This document shows, piece after piece, positions 15,679 through 23,797 of a stretch of 30,320 nucleotides of DNA. Under the pieces are notes generated by a model that made no database searches, was not told the DNA's origin, and saw only the letters and a list, made by a program, of their open reading frames with translations. The stretch comes from Pyrinomonadaceae bacterium. GTDB lineage: Bacteria > Acidobacteriota > Blastocatellia > Pyrinomonadales > Pyrinomonadaceae. Each line of letters opens with the position of its first letter. Within the stretch, counting starts at the first letter, position 1. A program made the translations under genes and the position numbers. The stretch lies in NCBI GenBank assembly GCA_014379075.1, contig JACMMN010000014.1, positions 1 to 30,320 of the forward strand, in the 5' to 3' direction.

Positions 15679-16734
15679 ATGTTTGAAAAAATAGATAATA
15701 GCCGTCGGCATTTTCTTGGGTGGGCCTCGGCGACCTTAGCGGGAGCCGGGCTTGCCTTCAGCAGCGATGCGAATTACAAGTCGGCAGCAACGGGATCGAA
15801 TGAGCCGAAATTCCTTAAACCCTCGGGGAAATTCGAGCGGCTAAAACAGGTTGAGGCAGGCGTGTTAAACGTAAGCTACGCTGAGTCAGGTCCTAAAGGA
15901 GGGCCGCCTGTGATCCTCCTCCACGGATGGCCTTATGATATTCACGGTTTTGCTGAAGTCAGCGAAATTCTCGCATTAAAGGGCTATAGGGTGATCGTTC
16001 CTTATCTGAGAGGGTACGGGCCGACGCGATTCATCTCGAATGTTACGGCCAGAAACGGCCAACCGTCAGCGATCGCTCTGGACATCGTCTCTCTGATGGA
16101 CGCACTCAAAATCGGGAAAGCAATAGTTGGCGGATGCGACTGGGGAGCGCGAACTGCGAACATAATCGCGGCCCTTTGGCCGGAACGATGCAAAGCCCAA
16201 GTGTCGGTGAGCGGTTACCTCATCGGCAGCCAAGCCGGAGGCAAGATTCCGCTCGCACCAAGCGCCGAACTTCAATGGTGGTACCAGTTCTACTTTGCGG
16301 CCGAACGCGGGAGAGCAGGCTACGAAAAGTACCGGCGCGAGTTTGCGAAACTGATCTGGCAGCTGGCTTCGCCCAAATGGAACTTCGACAATGCGACATT
16401 CGATCGGAGTGCGGCGGCCCTTGACAACCCGGACCACGTCAGCATCGTTATTCACAATTACCGTTGGAGGCTCGGCCTTGCCGAGGGTGAATCGAAATAC
16501 GACGAATTCGAGCGGCGTCTCGCTAACCGCCCGAGGATCGCAGTACCTACGATAACCCTCGAAGGCGACGCTAACGGAGCACCGCACCCGGAGCCAGCGG
16601 CTTACGCGAACAAGTTTTCGGGCAAATATCAGCATCGGACCATTACAGGAGGTATCGGGCATAATCTGCCGCAGGAGGCTCCAAAAGAATTTGCCCAGGC
16701 AATAATCGATGTCGACCATTTTAATGAACGCTAA
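15679..16734 (+). CDS. Alpha/beta hydrolase with Tat-like signal (epoxide hydrolase/dehalogenase-like), 351 aa
   Basis: The N-terminus holds SRRHFLGWASATLAGAGLAF, a twin-arginine type leader, so export of a folded enzyme is likely. The core shows VILLHGWPYDIHGF (oxyanion region), YLRGYGPTRF, and nucleophile Asp154 in GGCDWGARTA. His328 lies in GGIGHNLPQEAP. Asp rather than Ser as nucleophile places it with epoxide hydrolases and haloalkane dehalogenases. A Trp-rich cap (LQWWYQFYF, KLIWQLASPKW) lies between. ATG 15679 follows GGGAGGAGAACACC and comes 52 bp after the Ohr gene, so these are probably co-transcribed. It is the third Asp-nucleophile hydrolase in the cluster but is not a close copy of the other two. 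Confidence 0.9.
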   Translation: MFEKIDNSRRHFLGWASATLAGAGLAFSSDANYKSAATGSNEPKFLKPSGKFERLKQVEAGVLNVSYAESGPKGGPPVILLHGWPYDIHGFAEVSEILALKGYRVIVPYLRGYGPTRFISNVTARNGQPSAIALDIVSLMDALKIGKAIVGGCDWGARTANIIAALWPERCKAQVSVSGYLIGSQAGGKIPLAPSAELQWWYQFYFAAERGRAGYEKYRREFAKLIWQLASPKWNFDNATFDRSAAALDNPDHVSIVIHNYRWRLGLAEGESKYDEFERRLANRPRIAVPTITLEGDANGAPHPEPAAYANKFSGKYQHRTITGGIGHNLPQEAPKEFAQAIIDVDHFNER

Positions 16735-16924
16735 GATTTGTATGTTCTTCGACTCGTTTCCGATAGGAGCAAACTTCCACGTCGTGGGGTATCGCTTTAC
16801 CTAAAAAAGATACTTGATGGTGTTGAGACCGATTCCTTATTGCCGACCAATACCATCGTTAAATAGCTTTGTGTATGTGCTGTGATGTAGTCAATTACGC
16901 CGCAATAAGTAAGGAGTTTCTATT

Positions 16925-17749
16925 ATGAATGATCTTGAAAACGCGATCACCCGAACAGGGTCAGCATTGTATAAGGCAGATGGCGGCATCGACGCGACCG
17001 CAGCCGATTCAAGCCAGAACGACAGAGTTATTCCCGGTCTGGTGAAACTGGCTCTAGACGCCCACGGCGGATACGGCCGTTGGAAGCAGTTCAATAAGGT
17101 AACCGCTAAAGTCGTTTCAGGCGGATTTCTCTGGGGTATGAAAGGAATCGACATAGACGAAACGCCGCGCCGCATGACTTCCGCGTTCCGCAATCAATGG
17201 ACCCGCACAGAACCTTTCGGCGAGGCGGAATGGCATATGATATACACGCCTGAGCGCGTCGTCATTGAATCTCAGACGGGCGAGATTGTTGCCGAGCAGC
17301 AAAACCCGCGCGACACGTTCGCCGGTCATGATTGGGAAACGCCCTGGACACCGCTGCAATTGGCCTACTTTAACGGCTACGCGATGTGGACCTATTACAA
17401 TTTGCCGTTTCTTCTAGGGGAGCCCGGCTTCACATTTACCGAAATTCCGCCGATAGACCAGGATGGACTCTTGCTTAGCGGCCTGAAAGTGCGGTTTCCG
17501 CAGAACGTCCACTCGCATTCTCCAGAGCAAAACCTCTACTTCGAGGAGAACGGCCTGCTGCGTCGTCAGGACTATCAAGTCGATGTGGCAGGAGGAGCCA
17601 GTGCCGGCCATTTGATATCGGACTATATTGACGTTCAGGGTCTGAAGTTCCCGACAAGGCGCAGGGTCTTTATGCGAAACGCGAACGGATCTCTCCAGTA
17701 CGACAAGATGCCGGTGTCTATCGATCTTGTTGATTTTGAGATCAGCTAG
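16925..17749 (+). CDS. Conserved-type hypothetical protein, 274 aa
   Basis: I do not recognise a named family. ATG 16925 follows AAGGAG at 16911-16916. There is no signal peptide and no membrane span. The protein looks all-beta: GGFLWGMKGIDIDETP, EWHMIYTPERVVIESQTGEIV, LRRQDYQVDVAGG and a late GLKFPTRRRVFMR, a pattern reminiscent of LolA/LppX-like lipid-binding barrels. The first block, IPGLVKLALDAHGGYGRWKQF, resembles the beginning of such proteins in other bacteria. The gene ends 30 bp before the thioredoxin-like start, so the two are likely one unit. A cytosolic or non-classically exported ligand-binding role is only a guess. Confidence 0.7.
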   Translation: MNDLENAITRTGSALYKADGGIDATAADSSQNDRVIPGLVKLALDAHGGYGRWKQFNKVTAKVVSGGFLWGMKGIDIDETPRRMTSAFRNQWTRTEPFGEAEWHMIYTPERVVIESQTGEIVAEQQNPRDTFAGHDWETPWTPLQLAYFNGYAMWTYYNLPFLLGEPGFTFTEIPPIDQDGLLLSGLKVRFPQNVHSHSPEQNLYFEENGLLRRQDYQVDVAGGASAGHLISDYIDVQGLKFPTRRRVFMRNANGSLQYDKMPVSIDLVDFEIS

Positions 17750-17779
17750 TTGGAAACGTTGATCAAGGAGAAACTCACC

Positions 17780-18937
17780 ATGACTTCACATAATAAAGTC
17801 CCTGGGATTTTGAGAATCGGATCAATTCATTTTTCGCGGGCGGGAGTTACTTGGGCCTTAATTCTTTCCCTGATTGCTGCTGCACTCGGGAACGCATGTG
17901 GAGGATCAAGAGATCATATGGCTAAAGACGATGGCGTTGAGCGTAGCGGGTTGCCCGTAACGGATCAATTGCCGTACGAGGGTGAGGTGCCATCCTTCTC
18001 CGGCGCTACAGAATGGCTAAATTCGCCTCCTCTGCATGCGGCGGACTTGCGCGGAAAAGTCGTCCTCGTCCAATTTTGGACTTACACCTGTATCAACTGG
18101 CTCCGGACGGAACCTTACGTCCGAGCATGGGCCGAAAAATATAAGGATAAAGGACTGGTTGTGATCGGTGTACATACGCCTGAATTTGAATTCGAAAAGA
18201 ATGTCGATAACGTTCGCCGAGAGGCCAAGGCCCTGCGGATCGATTATCCCATCGCGATCGACAGCGACTACGGGATATGGCGTGCTTTTAACAATCAATA
18301 CTGGCCTGCCTTCTATTTTGTCGATGCGAAGGGGAATATTCGTCATCATCAATTCGGCGAGGGCGAATATGAACGATCGGAAAGGATAATTCAGCAATTG
18401 CTGACCGAGGCAGGTACCGGTGGGATGAGTCATGACGTGGTTTCGGTCAATGGACAAGGAGCCGAAGCTGCACCTGATTGGGAGAACCTGAGATCGCCTG
18501 AAAATTACGTCGGCTATGAGCGTACCGAGAGCTTTGTTTCTTCCGGTGGACCAGATCGGGACAAGCGGAGTATCTATGCTTTCCCCGCTCAGTTGAACCT
18601 GAATCAATGGGCACTTTCTGGTGAATGGACGGTCGCGAAGAGCTCAATTCTGCTACACAAAGCCAACGGGCGGATTGTGTACCGCTTTCACGCGCGCGAC
18701 CTTCATCTAGTTATGGGACCGGCCGTAAAGGGGACTTCCGTACGATTTCGTGTGCTGATCAATGGACAGCCGCCGGGTGCAACTCGCGGAACTGACATTG
18801 ACCACCAAGGCTTTGGCACCGCCACTGAACAGCGTCTTTATCAGTTGATCCGACAGACGCCGCCCATCGCTGACCAACAGTTCGAGATCGAGTTTATCGA
18901 TCCTGGCGTCGAGGTTTTTGCCTTTACCTTCGGCTGA
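17780..18937 (+). CDS. TlpA/DipZ-like thioredoxin-fold protein lacking the second active-site Cys, 385 aa
   Basis: Start at ATG 17780, 9 bases after AAGGAG; a TTG at 17750 in frame is less likely. Residues ~25-50 form a signal anchor ending in LGNACGGS, possibly a lipoprotein site although the box is not canonical. A redoxin domain follows (about 60-215): VVLVQFWTYTCINWLRTEPY, VIGVHTPEFEFEK, YPIAIDSDYGIWRAF, YWPAFYFVDAKGNIRHHQFGEGEYE. The usual CxxC reads Cys104-Ile-Asn-Trp107, so disulfide exchange in the normal way is not possible. The C-terminal ~150 residues match the DipZ-type partner domain (SPENYVGYERTESF to VEVFAFTFG). It probably acts in the periplasm. The bidirectional terminator follows. 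Confidence 0.9.
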   Translation: MTSHNKVPGILRIGSIHFSRAGVTWALILSLIAAALGNACGGSRDHMAKDDGVERSGLPVTDQLPYEGEVPSFSGATEWLNSPPLHAADLRGKVVLVQFWTYTCINWLRTEPYVRAWAEKYKDKGLVVIGVHTPEFEFEKNVDNVRREAKALRIDYPIAIDSDYGIWRAFNNQYWPAFYFVDAKGNIRHHQFGEGEYERSERIIQQLLTEAGTGGMSHDVVSVNGQGAEAAPDWENLRSPENYVGYERTESFVSSGGPDRDKRSIYAFPAQLNLNQWALSGEWTVAKSSILLHKANGRIVYRFHARDLHLVMGPAVKGTSVRFRVLINGQPPGATRGTDIDHQGFGTATEQRLYQLIRQTPPIADQQFEIEFIDPGVEVFAFTFG

Positions 18938-19051
18938 AACAACCTTCAACACTTCGCCAAAATGCCTCTCGCGAAGCCGTCATCGGTAATCCATGGAAGC
19001 TCTGGATTCAAGAACGGCAGTCGGCAGCAGTTGGTCAAAGATATGCGCCGT

Positions 19052-19098
19052 CAAATAAATAGTTAAGCGGCCGTTTCCGCGGCTTAACTATTTATTTG
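19052..19098. terminator. Bidirectional terminator between convergent genes
   Basis: CAAATAAATAGTTAAGC (19052-19068) and GCTTAACTATTTATTTG (19082-19098) are perfect 17-bp reverse complements around a GC-rich centre. The outer arms are A-rich on one side and T-rich on the other, so the hairpin is followed by a T-rich stretch whichever strand is transcribed. The right arm includes the stop codon and the last coding bases of the protease gene on the minus strand. Confidence 0.88.
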
Positions 19099-20600
19099 GG
19101 CCGAACTGTCAAATAAATCGTTTGTCCGCGACGGGAAATCAACAATAAAACCGGCTTATCACCCGCACTGCCCAAAGCGGACTGAACGGCATCGACCGAA
19201 TTCACCGCCTGACGATTTATTTCCAGAATAACATCGCCGCGTGCGATTCCAGCCTCTGCCGCAACACCGTCCTCATCCACTTCGTTGACGACTAGGCCTT
19301 CCGAATCCGAGGCCAATCCAAGCTGTTTCGCGACTTGCGGGGTTACGGGCTGCAAAGTCAGGCCGAGTTTTCCGCTTTCGGCTTGTTTGTTCGAATCGTC
19401 ACTGCTTTCGTTCTTTGGGGCATTGGTGTTGGCCGCAGTTTCGGAGTCGAATTCGGCGAGAGTTGCCGTGAGGTCTTGTGCCTTTCCATCCCGCAGAACA
19501 GTGAGTCTGATCTCGGTTCCAGGGAGTGTTCCGGCAATCTTGTTGCGAAGAACATTACTGTCTTCGATCTTCTCGCCGTTGATTGCGGTAATTATATCGC
19601 CGCGTTTCATACCGGCCTTTTCGGCGGCACCGCTGGAGCTAACCTCGCTGATCAAAACGCCGGACTTTTCCTTTAGATCGAGTGCCTTCGCGGTATCGTC
19701 CGTAATATTCTGGATTCTTACCCCGAGCATGCCGCGCCGCACACGCCCGTCCTTCAAAAGCTGCTCCAATACGGATTTCGCCATATTCGACGGAATTGAA
19801 AAGCCGATTCCGATATTGCCCCCGCCGGTTCCGGGTGAAGATAGGATCTGTGAATTGATGCCGATCAGCTCGCTGTTTAAGTTAACCAAAGCTCCGCCGG
19901 AATTGCCGCGGTTGATCGGGGCATCGGTTTGAAGAAAATCTTCGAAACTCTGACCGTCGCTTAGGCCGGTGCGTCGTCCCTTCGCCGAAATAATACCGGC
20001 TGTGACACTCTGGCCTATCCCCAGCGGATTGCCTATCGCCAGCACAATATCGCCGACCCGGACATTGTCAGAGTTTCCAAGAGTCAGAAATGGTAAGTTC
20101 TGGGCCTCGATCTTCAAGACCGCGAGATCGCTTGGCTTGTCGGCACCGACCAGTTTCGCTTCGAAGGACTTGTTGTCCGCCATCAAAACCGTAATTTTAT
20201 CGGCGCCGTCTATGACGTGGGCGTTTGTCAGGATCGTTCCATCGGCGCTTACCACAACACCAGATCCAAGTCCGCGCTGTAATTGCGGACGCTGATTTCC
20301 CCTTGGAGCAGGGAATTGTCGGAAGAACTCGTCACCGAAAGGTGTCTGCGGTTCTTCTTGGGTACGTGCAGCCGGTTTTGATCTACCTTCGGCTTCGATT
20401 CTGACGACGGCGGAAGATGTTTTCTCCACAACGTCTGCGTAGGACGTCCTCACACCATCGACAACGAGCGGAGCAATAGGGGCCGCAGGCTGACTGGGAG
20501 CCGCCGGAGCCTCTTCGGTACCGAAAAGGCCGGTCTTACATCCAGAGAAGATCGAAGCAGAAACCAATACTAAAACAACCAGGAACTTTCTCATAAACAT
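19092..20600 (-). CDS. Do/HtrA-family periplasmic serine protease, lipoprotein, 502 aa
   Basis: Quality-control protease of the envelope. Start taken at ATG 20600 (MFMRKFLVV), which has GGAG 9 bases upstream; that GGAG is part of an earlier TTG frame that would be a poor start. A lipoprotein signal ends in SIFSGC. The trypsin-like domain has His128 in NAHVI, Asp158 in SDLAVLK and Ser234 in GNSGGALVN, so the triad is complete. Two PDZ domains follow: the first around GMLGVRIQ...GAAEKAGMKRGDIITAING, the second around LGLTLQPV...GVAAEAGIARGDVILEINR. A low-complexity linker (Asn/Glu/Ser-rich) separates them. It is monocistronic, diverging from the desaturase-family gene. A weak -10/-35-like pair on the minus strand lies at 20634-20662. 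DegP-like or DegQ-like assignment cannot be settled. Confidence 0.95.
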   Translation of the reverse strand: MFMRKFLVVLVLVSASIFSGCKTGLFGTEEAPAAPSQPAAPIAPLVVDGVRTSYADVVEKTSSAVVRIEAEGRSKPAARTQEEPQTPFGDEFFRQFPAPRGNQRPQLQRGLGSGVVVSADGTILTNAHVIDGADKITVLMADNKSFEAKLVGADKPSDLAVLKIEAQNLPFLTLGNSDNVRVGDIVLAIGNPLGIGQSVTAGIISAKGRRTGLSDGQSFEDFLQTDAPINRGNSGGALVNLNSELIGINSQILSSPGTGGGNIGIGFSIPSNMAKSVLEQLLKDGRVRRGMLGVRIQNITDDTAKALDLKEKSGVLISEVSSSGAAEKAGMKRGDIITAINGEKIEDSNVLRNKIAGTLPGTEIRLTVLRDGKAQDLTATLAEFDSETAANTNAPKNESSDDSNKQAESGKLGLTLQPVTPQVAKQLGLASDSEGLVVNEVDEDGVAAEAGIARGDVILEINRQAVNSVDAVQSALGSAGDKPVLLLISRRGQTIYLTVRPK

Positions 20601-20744
20601 CAAGATTTTCTCCAAAACTAGTTTCTTTATAAAATTCTATCCCAAATGCGCGGTGAATTAAAGATTCGTTAGTGGTTTACGAAAACACCAAAGACAAGTT
20701 CAAGAAAATTAAACAAAGTTTGTTGCGAGATTCGAAAAAAAACC

Positions 20745-20773
20745 TTGAAATAGTGTAAGTTAAGATGTAAACT
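20745..20773 (+). promoter_or_regulatory. Sigma-70-type promoter for the desaturase-family gene
   Basis: TTGAAA (20745-20750) and TAAACT (20768-20773) are separated by 17 bases in an AT-rich stretch, about 105 bases before ATG 20878. The match is good but not proof. Confidence 0.45.
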
Positions 20774-20877
20774 CCATTTCAAAAAATGTTCGCCTATTAG
20801 CAATATCCTTTGTTAGGTTGGTAAAAATGGCTGGGTTGGATGCGTCTGTAATTCTCTTCAAGGAATAAGGTTGATCA

Positions 20878-21990
20878 ATGTCTGAAATCCTTCAAAAAGT
20901 CTCGCAATATCTTTTTGGTCCCTTTTCCTCGTGGGACGGATTTGTGGATGCGCTCACACGCGGTCCAAAAGCTTTCATCGCTCTGGAAAGTAAAACGGGT
21001 ATGCTGTATTTGTTTTCCGGCCTGATCGTCGCCCTTTTCGTTTTTTGGGCTTCCAGGACACAATTGCGCGAGGACCAGCGGGGCTCTTTTTGGAAATACG
21101 TTTTTCCAAAGTCGGTCTACGGCCATCCGTCCGCGATCGTCGATTACAAATTCGTGGGATTCGACCTGCTGATTAAATTTTTTCTTTACATTCCATTCGT
21201 ACTGGGAGTCAGTCAGGTGACCTATGTTTTGTTTAGTAAGCTCTCGATCGATCTGTCGTTCAGTGCGTTTACCAATATGAACTACGTTGCCCGGATCGCT
21301 CTGGTTACCTTGGTCAGCGCTGCTGTTGTAGATTTTTCGGTTTTCTTTTCACACTTCCTGGCTCACAAAATTCCGTTTCTTTGGCCTTTCCATGAGATTC
21401 ATCATTCAGCGGAAGTGCTTACACCCGTTACGGTTCACCGTGTTCATCCAGTCGAGGAGTTGACGAACGGGTTGGTCGCCGGGGTGTTCACAGGCTTGCT
21501 TGCGGGAACATATGCATCCATGTCGGGCGGCTCGGTCGAGCCCTACGCCCTCTTTGGCCTAAATATAATCTCATTCGTATATTATCTCTCCGTTTACCAG
21601 CTTCGGCATTCGCATATATGGCTGTCGTTCGGGCCGATCTTAAGTTACATTATCGTGAGCCCTGCGCAGCATCAGATCCATCACAGTATTGACAAGAAGC
21701 ATTGGAACAAGAACTATGGGTTCACATTCGCGATCTGGGATTGGATGTTCGGTGCCCTCTACGTCCCGAAAGAACGCGAGGAAATTACTTTTGGTGTGCC
21801 GGACGTTGAGCAAAGTGATTTTTCGACCGTGCGTAAGCTTTACCTTCTTCCATTCGTAAAATCTGCCCGACGATTTAAGACGATGATATCGTCGCGGAAA
21901 TTCAAATTCGATTTCGATCAGATAGCGGACCCTTCTAGAGTCAAACCGGATCAGGTCAATAGCCATGAGTCGATTCAGGCTACAAACTAA
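20878..21990 (+). CDS. Sterol desaturase / fatty acid hydroxylase family membrane protein, 370 aa
   Basis: Di-iron integral membrane oxygenase family that hydroxylates or desaturates lipids. The His clusters that bind iron are present: HFLAH (His159, His163), HEIHH (His172, His175, His176), HRVHPVEE shortly after, and HQIHH (His265, His268, His269). At least four hydrophobic spans are visible, at about 42-61 (YLFSGLIVALFVFW), ~100-120, ~135-160 and ~200-245. The last ~50 residues are soluble and basic. ATG 20878 has AAGGAATAAGG upstream. The next gene, a methyltransferase, starts 40 bp after its stop, so the two may be co-transcribed and act on the same lipid or small molecule. The substrate is unknown. 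Confidence 0.9.
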   Translation: MSEILQKVSQYLFGPFSSWDGFVDALTRGPKAFIALESKTGMLYLFSGLIVALFVFWASRTQLREDQRGSFWKYVFPKSVYGHPSAIVDYKFVGFDLLIKFFLYIPFVLGVSQVTYVLFSKLSIDLSFSAFTNMNYVARIALVTLVSAAVVDFSVFFSHFLAHKIPFLWPFHEIHHSAEVLTPVTVHRVHPVEELTNGLVAGVFTGLLAGTYASMSGGSVEPYALFGLNIISFVYYLSVYQLRHSHIWLSFGPILSYIIVSPAQHQIHHSIDKKHWNKNYGFTFAIWDWMFGALYVPKEREEITFGVPDVEQSDFSTVRKLYLLPFVKSARRFKTMISSRKFKFDFDQIADPSRVKPDQVNSHESIQATN

Positions 21991-22030
21991 GTCAGCATTC
22001 CAAAATCTCACAAATTAAAGAAACTTATAG

Positions 22031-22786
22031 ATGGATCTGGAAAAGTATAGGGAAAGCGATTTCGAGGTGGAGCGAACCTCGGACCTAATGCGGCTCGTGC
22101 CCGGCGGGGGCAAGACCGCAATTGATGTCGGTGCCCGGGACGGACACTTTTCGACATTGCTTGCAGGAAAATATGAAACGGTCACTGCCCTGGATTTGGT
22201 GCAACCTTCCATTTTCCATGACAATGTTCATTGCGTTCAGGGTGACGCATCGAATCTCGCATTCGATGATAATTCTTTCGACCTGGTGTTTTGCGCGGAG
22301 GTGTTGGAGCATATGCCTTCCCATTTACTAGCGAAGGCGTGCTTTGAGCTGGGTCGCGTCTCTAAGGAACATTTAATAATCGGAGTGCCCTACAAACAGG
22401 ATATCCGCATTGGACGTACGACTTGTTACACGTGCGGAAAGGAGAACCCTCCGTTTGGACATATAAATACGTTCGATGAAAAACGATTGGCGAAGCTGTT
22501 TCCACACTTCAAGACAGCCGACATCTCCTTAGTCGGCAAAAATTCTTCTCGCACAAATGCAGCGTCTACATTCTTAATGGATTTTGCCGGCAATCCGTAT
22601 GGCACTTACGATCAAGAAGAGCCTTGCGTACATTGCGATGCTCAGCTAGTTCCACCTCCCCATGAGAGAAATCTCATTAAGAAGGTTGCGACAAAATTAG
22701 CTTTTTATGCAAGAGATATTCAGAAACCGTTTTTGCGGGAACACGGGAACTGGATTCATGTTCTATTCAGAAAGCTCGCGAAATGA
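22031..22786 (+). CDS. Class I SAM-dependent methyltransferase with two CxxC pairs, 251 aa
   Basis: The SAM-binding Rossmann core is clear: motif I IDVGARDGHFS (31-41), TALDLV as the acidic end of strand 2, VHCVQGDASNLAFDDNSFDLVFCAEVLEHM as motifs II/III. This is the Methyltransf_11 pattern. After the core come CYTCGK (Cys132, Cys135) and CVHC (Cys199, Cys202), which together could bind one zinc ion. The C-terminal ~50 residues are basic and aromatic (KKVATKLAFYARDIQKPF), perhaps contacting membrane or nucleic acid. ATG 22031 lacks a strong ribosome site. It ends 14 bp before the convergent ureohydrolase gene. The substrate cannot be read from sequence. Confidence 0.88.
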   Translation: MDLEKYRESDFEVERTSDLMRLVPGGGKTAIDVGARDGHFSTLLAGKYETVTALDLVQPSIFHDNVHCVQGDASNLAFDDNSFDLVFCAEVLEHMPSHLLAKACFELGRVSKEHLIIGVPYKQDIRIGRTTCYTCGKENPPFGHINTFDEKRLAKLFPHFKTADISLVGKNSSRTNAASTFLMDFAGNPYGTYDQEEPCVHCDAQLVPPPHERNLIKKVATKLAFYARDIQKPFLREHGNWIHVLFRKLAK

Positions 22787-22800
22787 AAAGTCGATCATAG

Positions 22801-23712
22801 TTAAGATTTACCAACGACTTTAGGAGATTCATTTACGAAGATGTAAGCGAGTGATTTATAGACAAGTTTGGCGCAAAGAAAAGCGGGGGAATCGTAGTTT
22901 TCAACATAAGAATATTCGACCAGGTCCATTCCCACGATGCGTTTTTTCTCGGCGATCTTTTTGATAAGAGCCAATGTTTCGTACCAGCCCAACCCGCCGG
23001 GCTCGGGTGTTCCGGTGGTCGGGACAAGGCTCGGGTCGAGGCCGTCGATATCAATCGTCAGGTAAACGTTTTCCGTCAGCGAATCTACCGCTTCATCGAT
23101 CCAGTCCGTGCGTCCGACAATGTCTTTTGCCCAGAATATCTTCGTCGGCAGGCCGGAATCGATCAATCGAGCCTCATCGGCGGAAATCGAACGTATGCCA
23201 ACCTGAACCGAGGGGATTCGCAGGTCCTTTACAACGCGGGCCATAATCGAAGCGTGCGAGTGCGGCGTTCCGTCGTAAGCGTCGCGAAGATCGGCGTGAG
23301 CATCGATCTGGAGGACGCTTAAATTATGAAACTGTTCTGAATGGGCATGAATAATTGGAGCGGAAACGGAATGTTCGCCGCCGAGCATGCATATAAACTT
23401 CTCGGCTTCCAGCAGATTTTTTGTGTAATCATAAAGCGAATTCATCATCGCTTCGGGTGTCGCCTGCGGCTTGAATTCGGGCAGCGTGTGAATTCCGACC
23501 TTATAAACTTCCGAGTCGGTTTCGTCCTCGTAAAGCTCCATATTTCGCGAAGCGTTTACGATCGCCATAGCGCCTGCCCCTGTTCCGGTGCCATATGAAA
23601 CCGTTCCTTCATAAGAAACCGGAAGGATAAGAACGCGGGCAGAAGCGAAAGACGAAAATTCCTCTTCTTCAATTCCTCCGAAATTCATTGGTAATGATTG
23701 AGATTCAGACAT
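22801..23712 (-). CDS. speB: Agmatinase-type ureohydrolase, 303 aa
   Basis: Mn-dependent hydrolase that releases urea from agmatine to give putrescine. Metal ligands lie in GGEHS (His114), DAHADLRD and DIDGLDPSLVP. TPEPGGLGWYE and GMDLVEYS are also family signatures. Start set at ATG 23712 (MSESQSLPMN), which fits family length. The frame is open further upstream through a repeat, and the ribosome site is poor, so ATG 23688 is possible. It is the third gene of a minus-strand row after arginine decarboxylase and a deoxyhypusine-synthase-like gene, and this context supports agmatine over arginine as substrate. Confidence 0.92.
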   Translation of the reverse strand: MSESQSLPMNFGGIEEEEFSSFASARVLILPVSYEGTVSYGTGTGAGAMAIVNASRNMELYEDETDSEVYKVGIHTLPEFKPQATPEAMMNSLYDYTKNLLEAEKFICMLGGEHSVSAPIIHAHSEQFHNLSVLQIDAHADLRDAYDGTPHSHASIMARVVKDLRIPSVQVGIRSISADEARLIDSGLPTKIFWAKDIVGRTDWIDEAVDSLTENVYLTIDIDGLDPSLVPTTGTPEPGGLGWYETLALIKKIAEKKRIVGMDLVEYSYVENYDSPAFLCAKLVYKSLAYIFVNESPKVVGKS

Positions 23713-23739
23713 AGCTTTGAAAAATGTACATTCAAAACG

Positions 23740-23777
23740 AAAAATGGACAATGAAATCATTTCCATTGTCCATTTTT
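23740..23777. repeat. Perfect inverted repeat with GGACAATG units in the speB leader
   Basis: AAAAATGGACAATG (23740-23753) and CATTGTCCATTTTT (23764-23777) are exact 14-bp reverse complements around 10 bases. Further ATTGTCCA-like units follow to about 23795. The array fills the gap between the deoxyhypusine-synthase-like gene and speB, and would form a hairpin in the operon mRNA just before speB. It could be a dispersed short repeat or a processing/attenuation site. Confidence 0.7.
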
Positions 23778-23797
23778 CATTGTCCACTGTCCATTAA

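Noticed and set aside
16066..16719. 217-codon open frame on the minus strand
   Set aside because: It lies wholly opposite the Tat-type hydrolase gene, which has a full set of catalytic motifs; no ribosome site or recognisable product.
19285..19932. 215-codon open frame on the plus strand
   Set aside because: Antisense to the HtrA-family gene; no family features.
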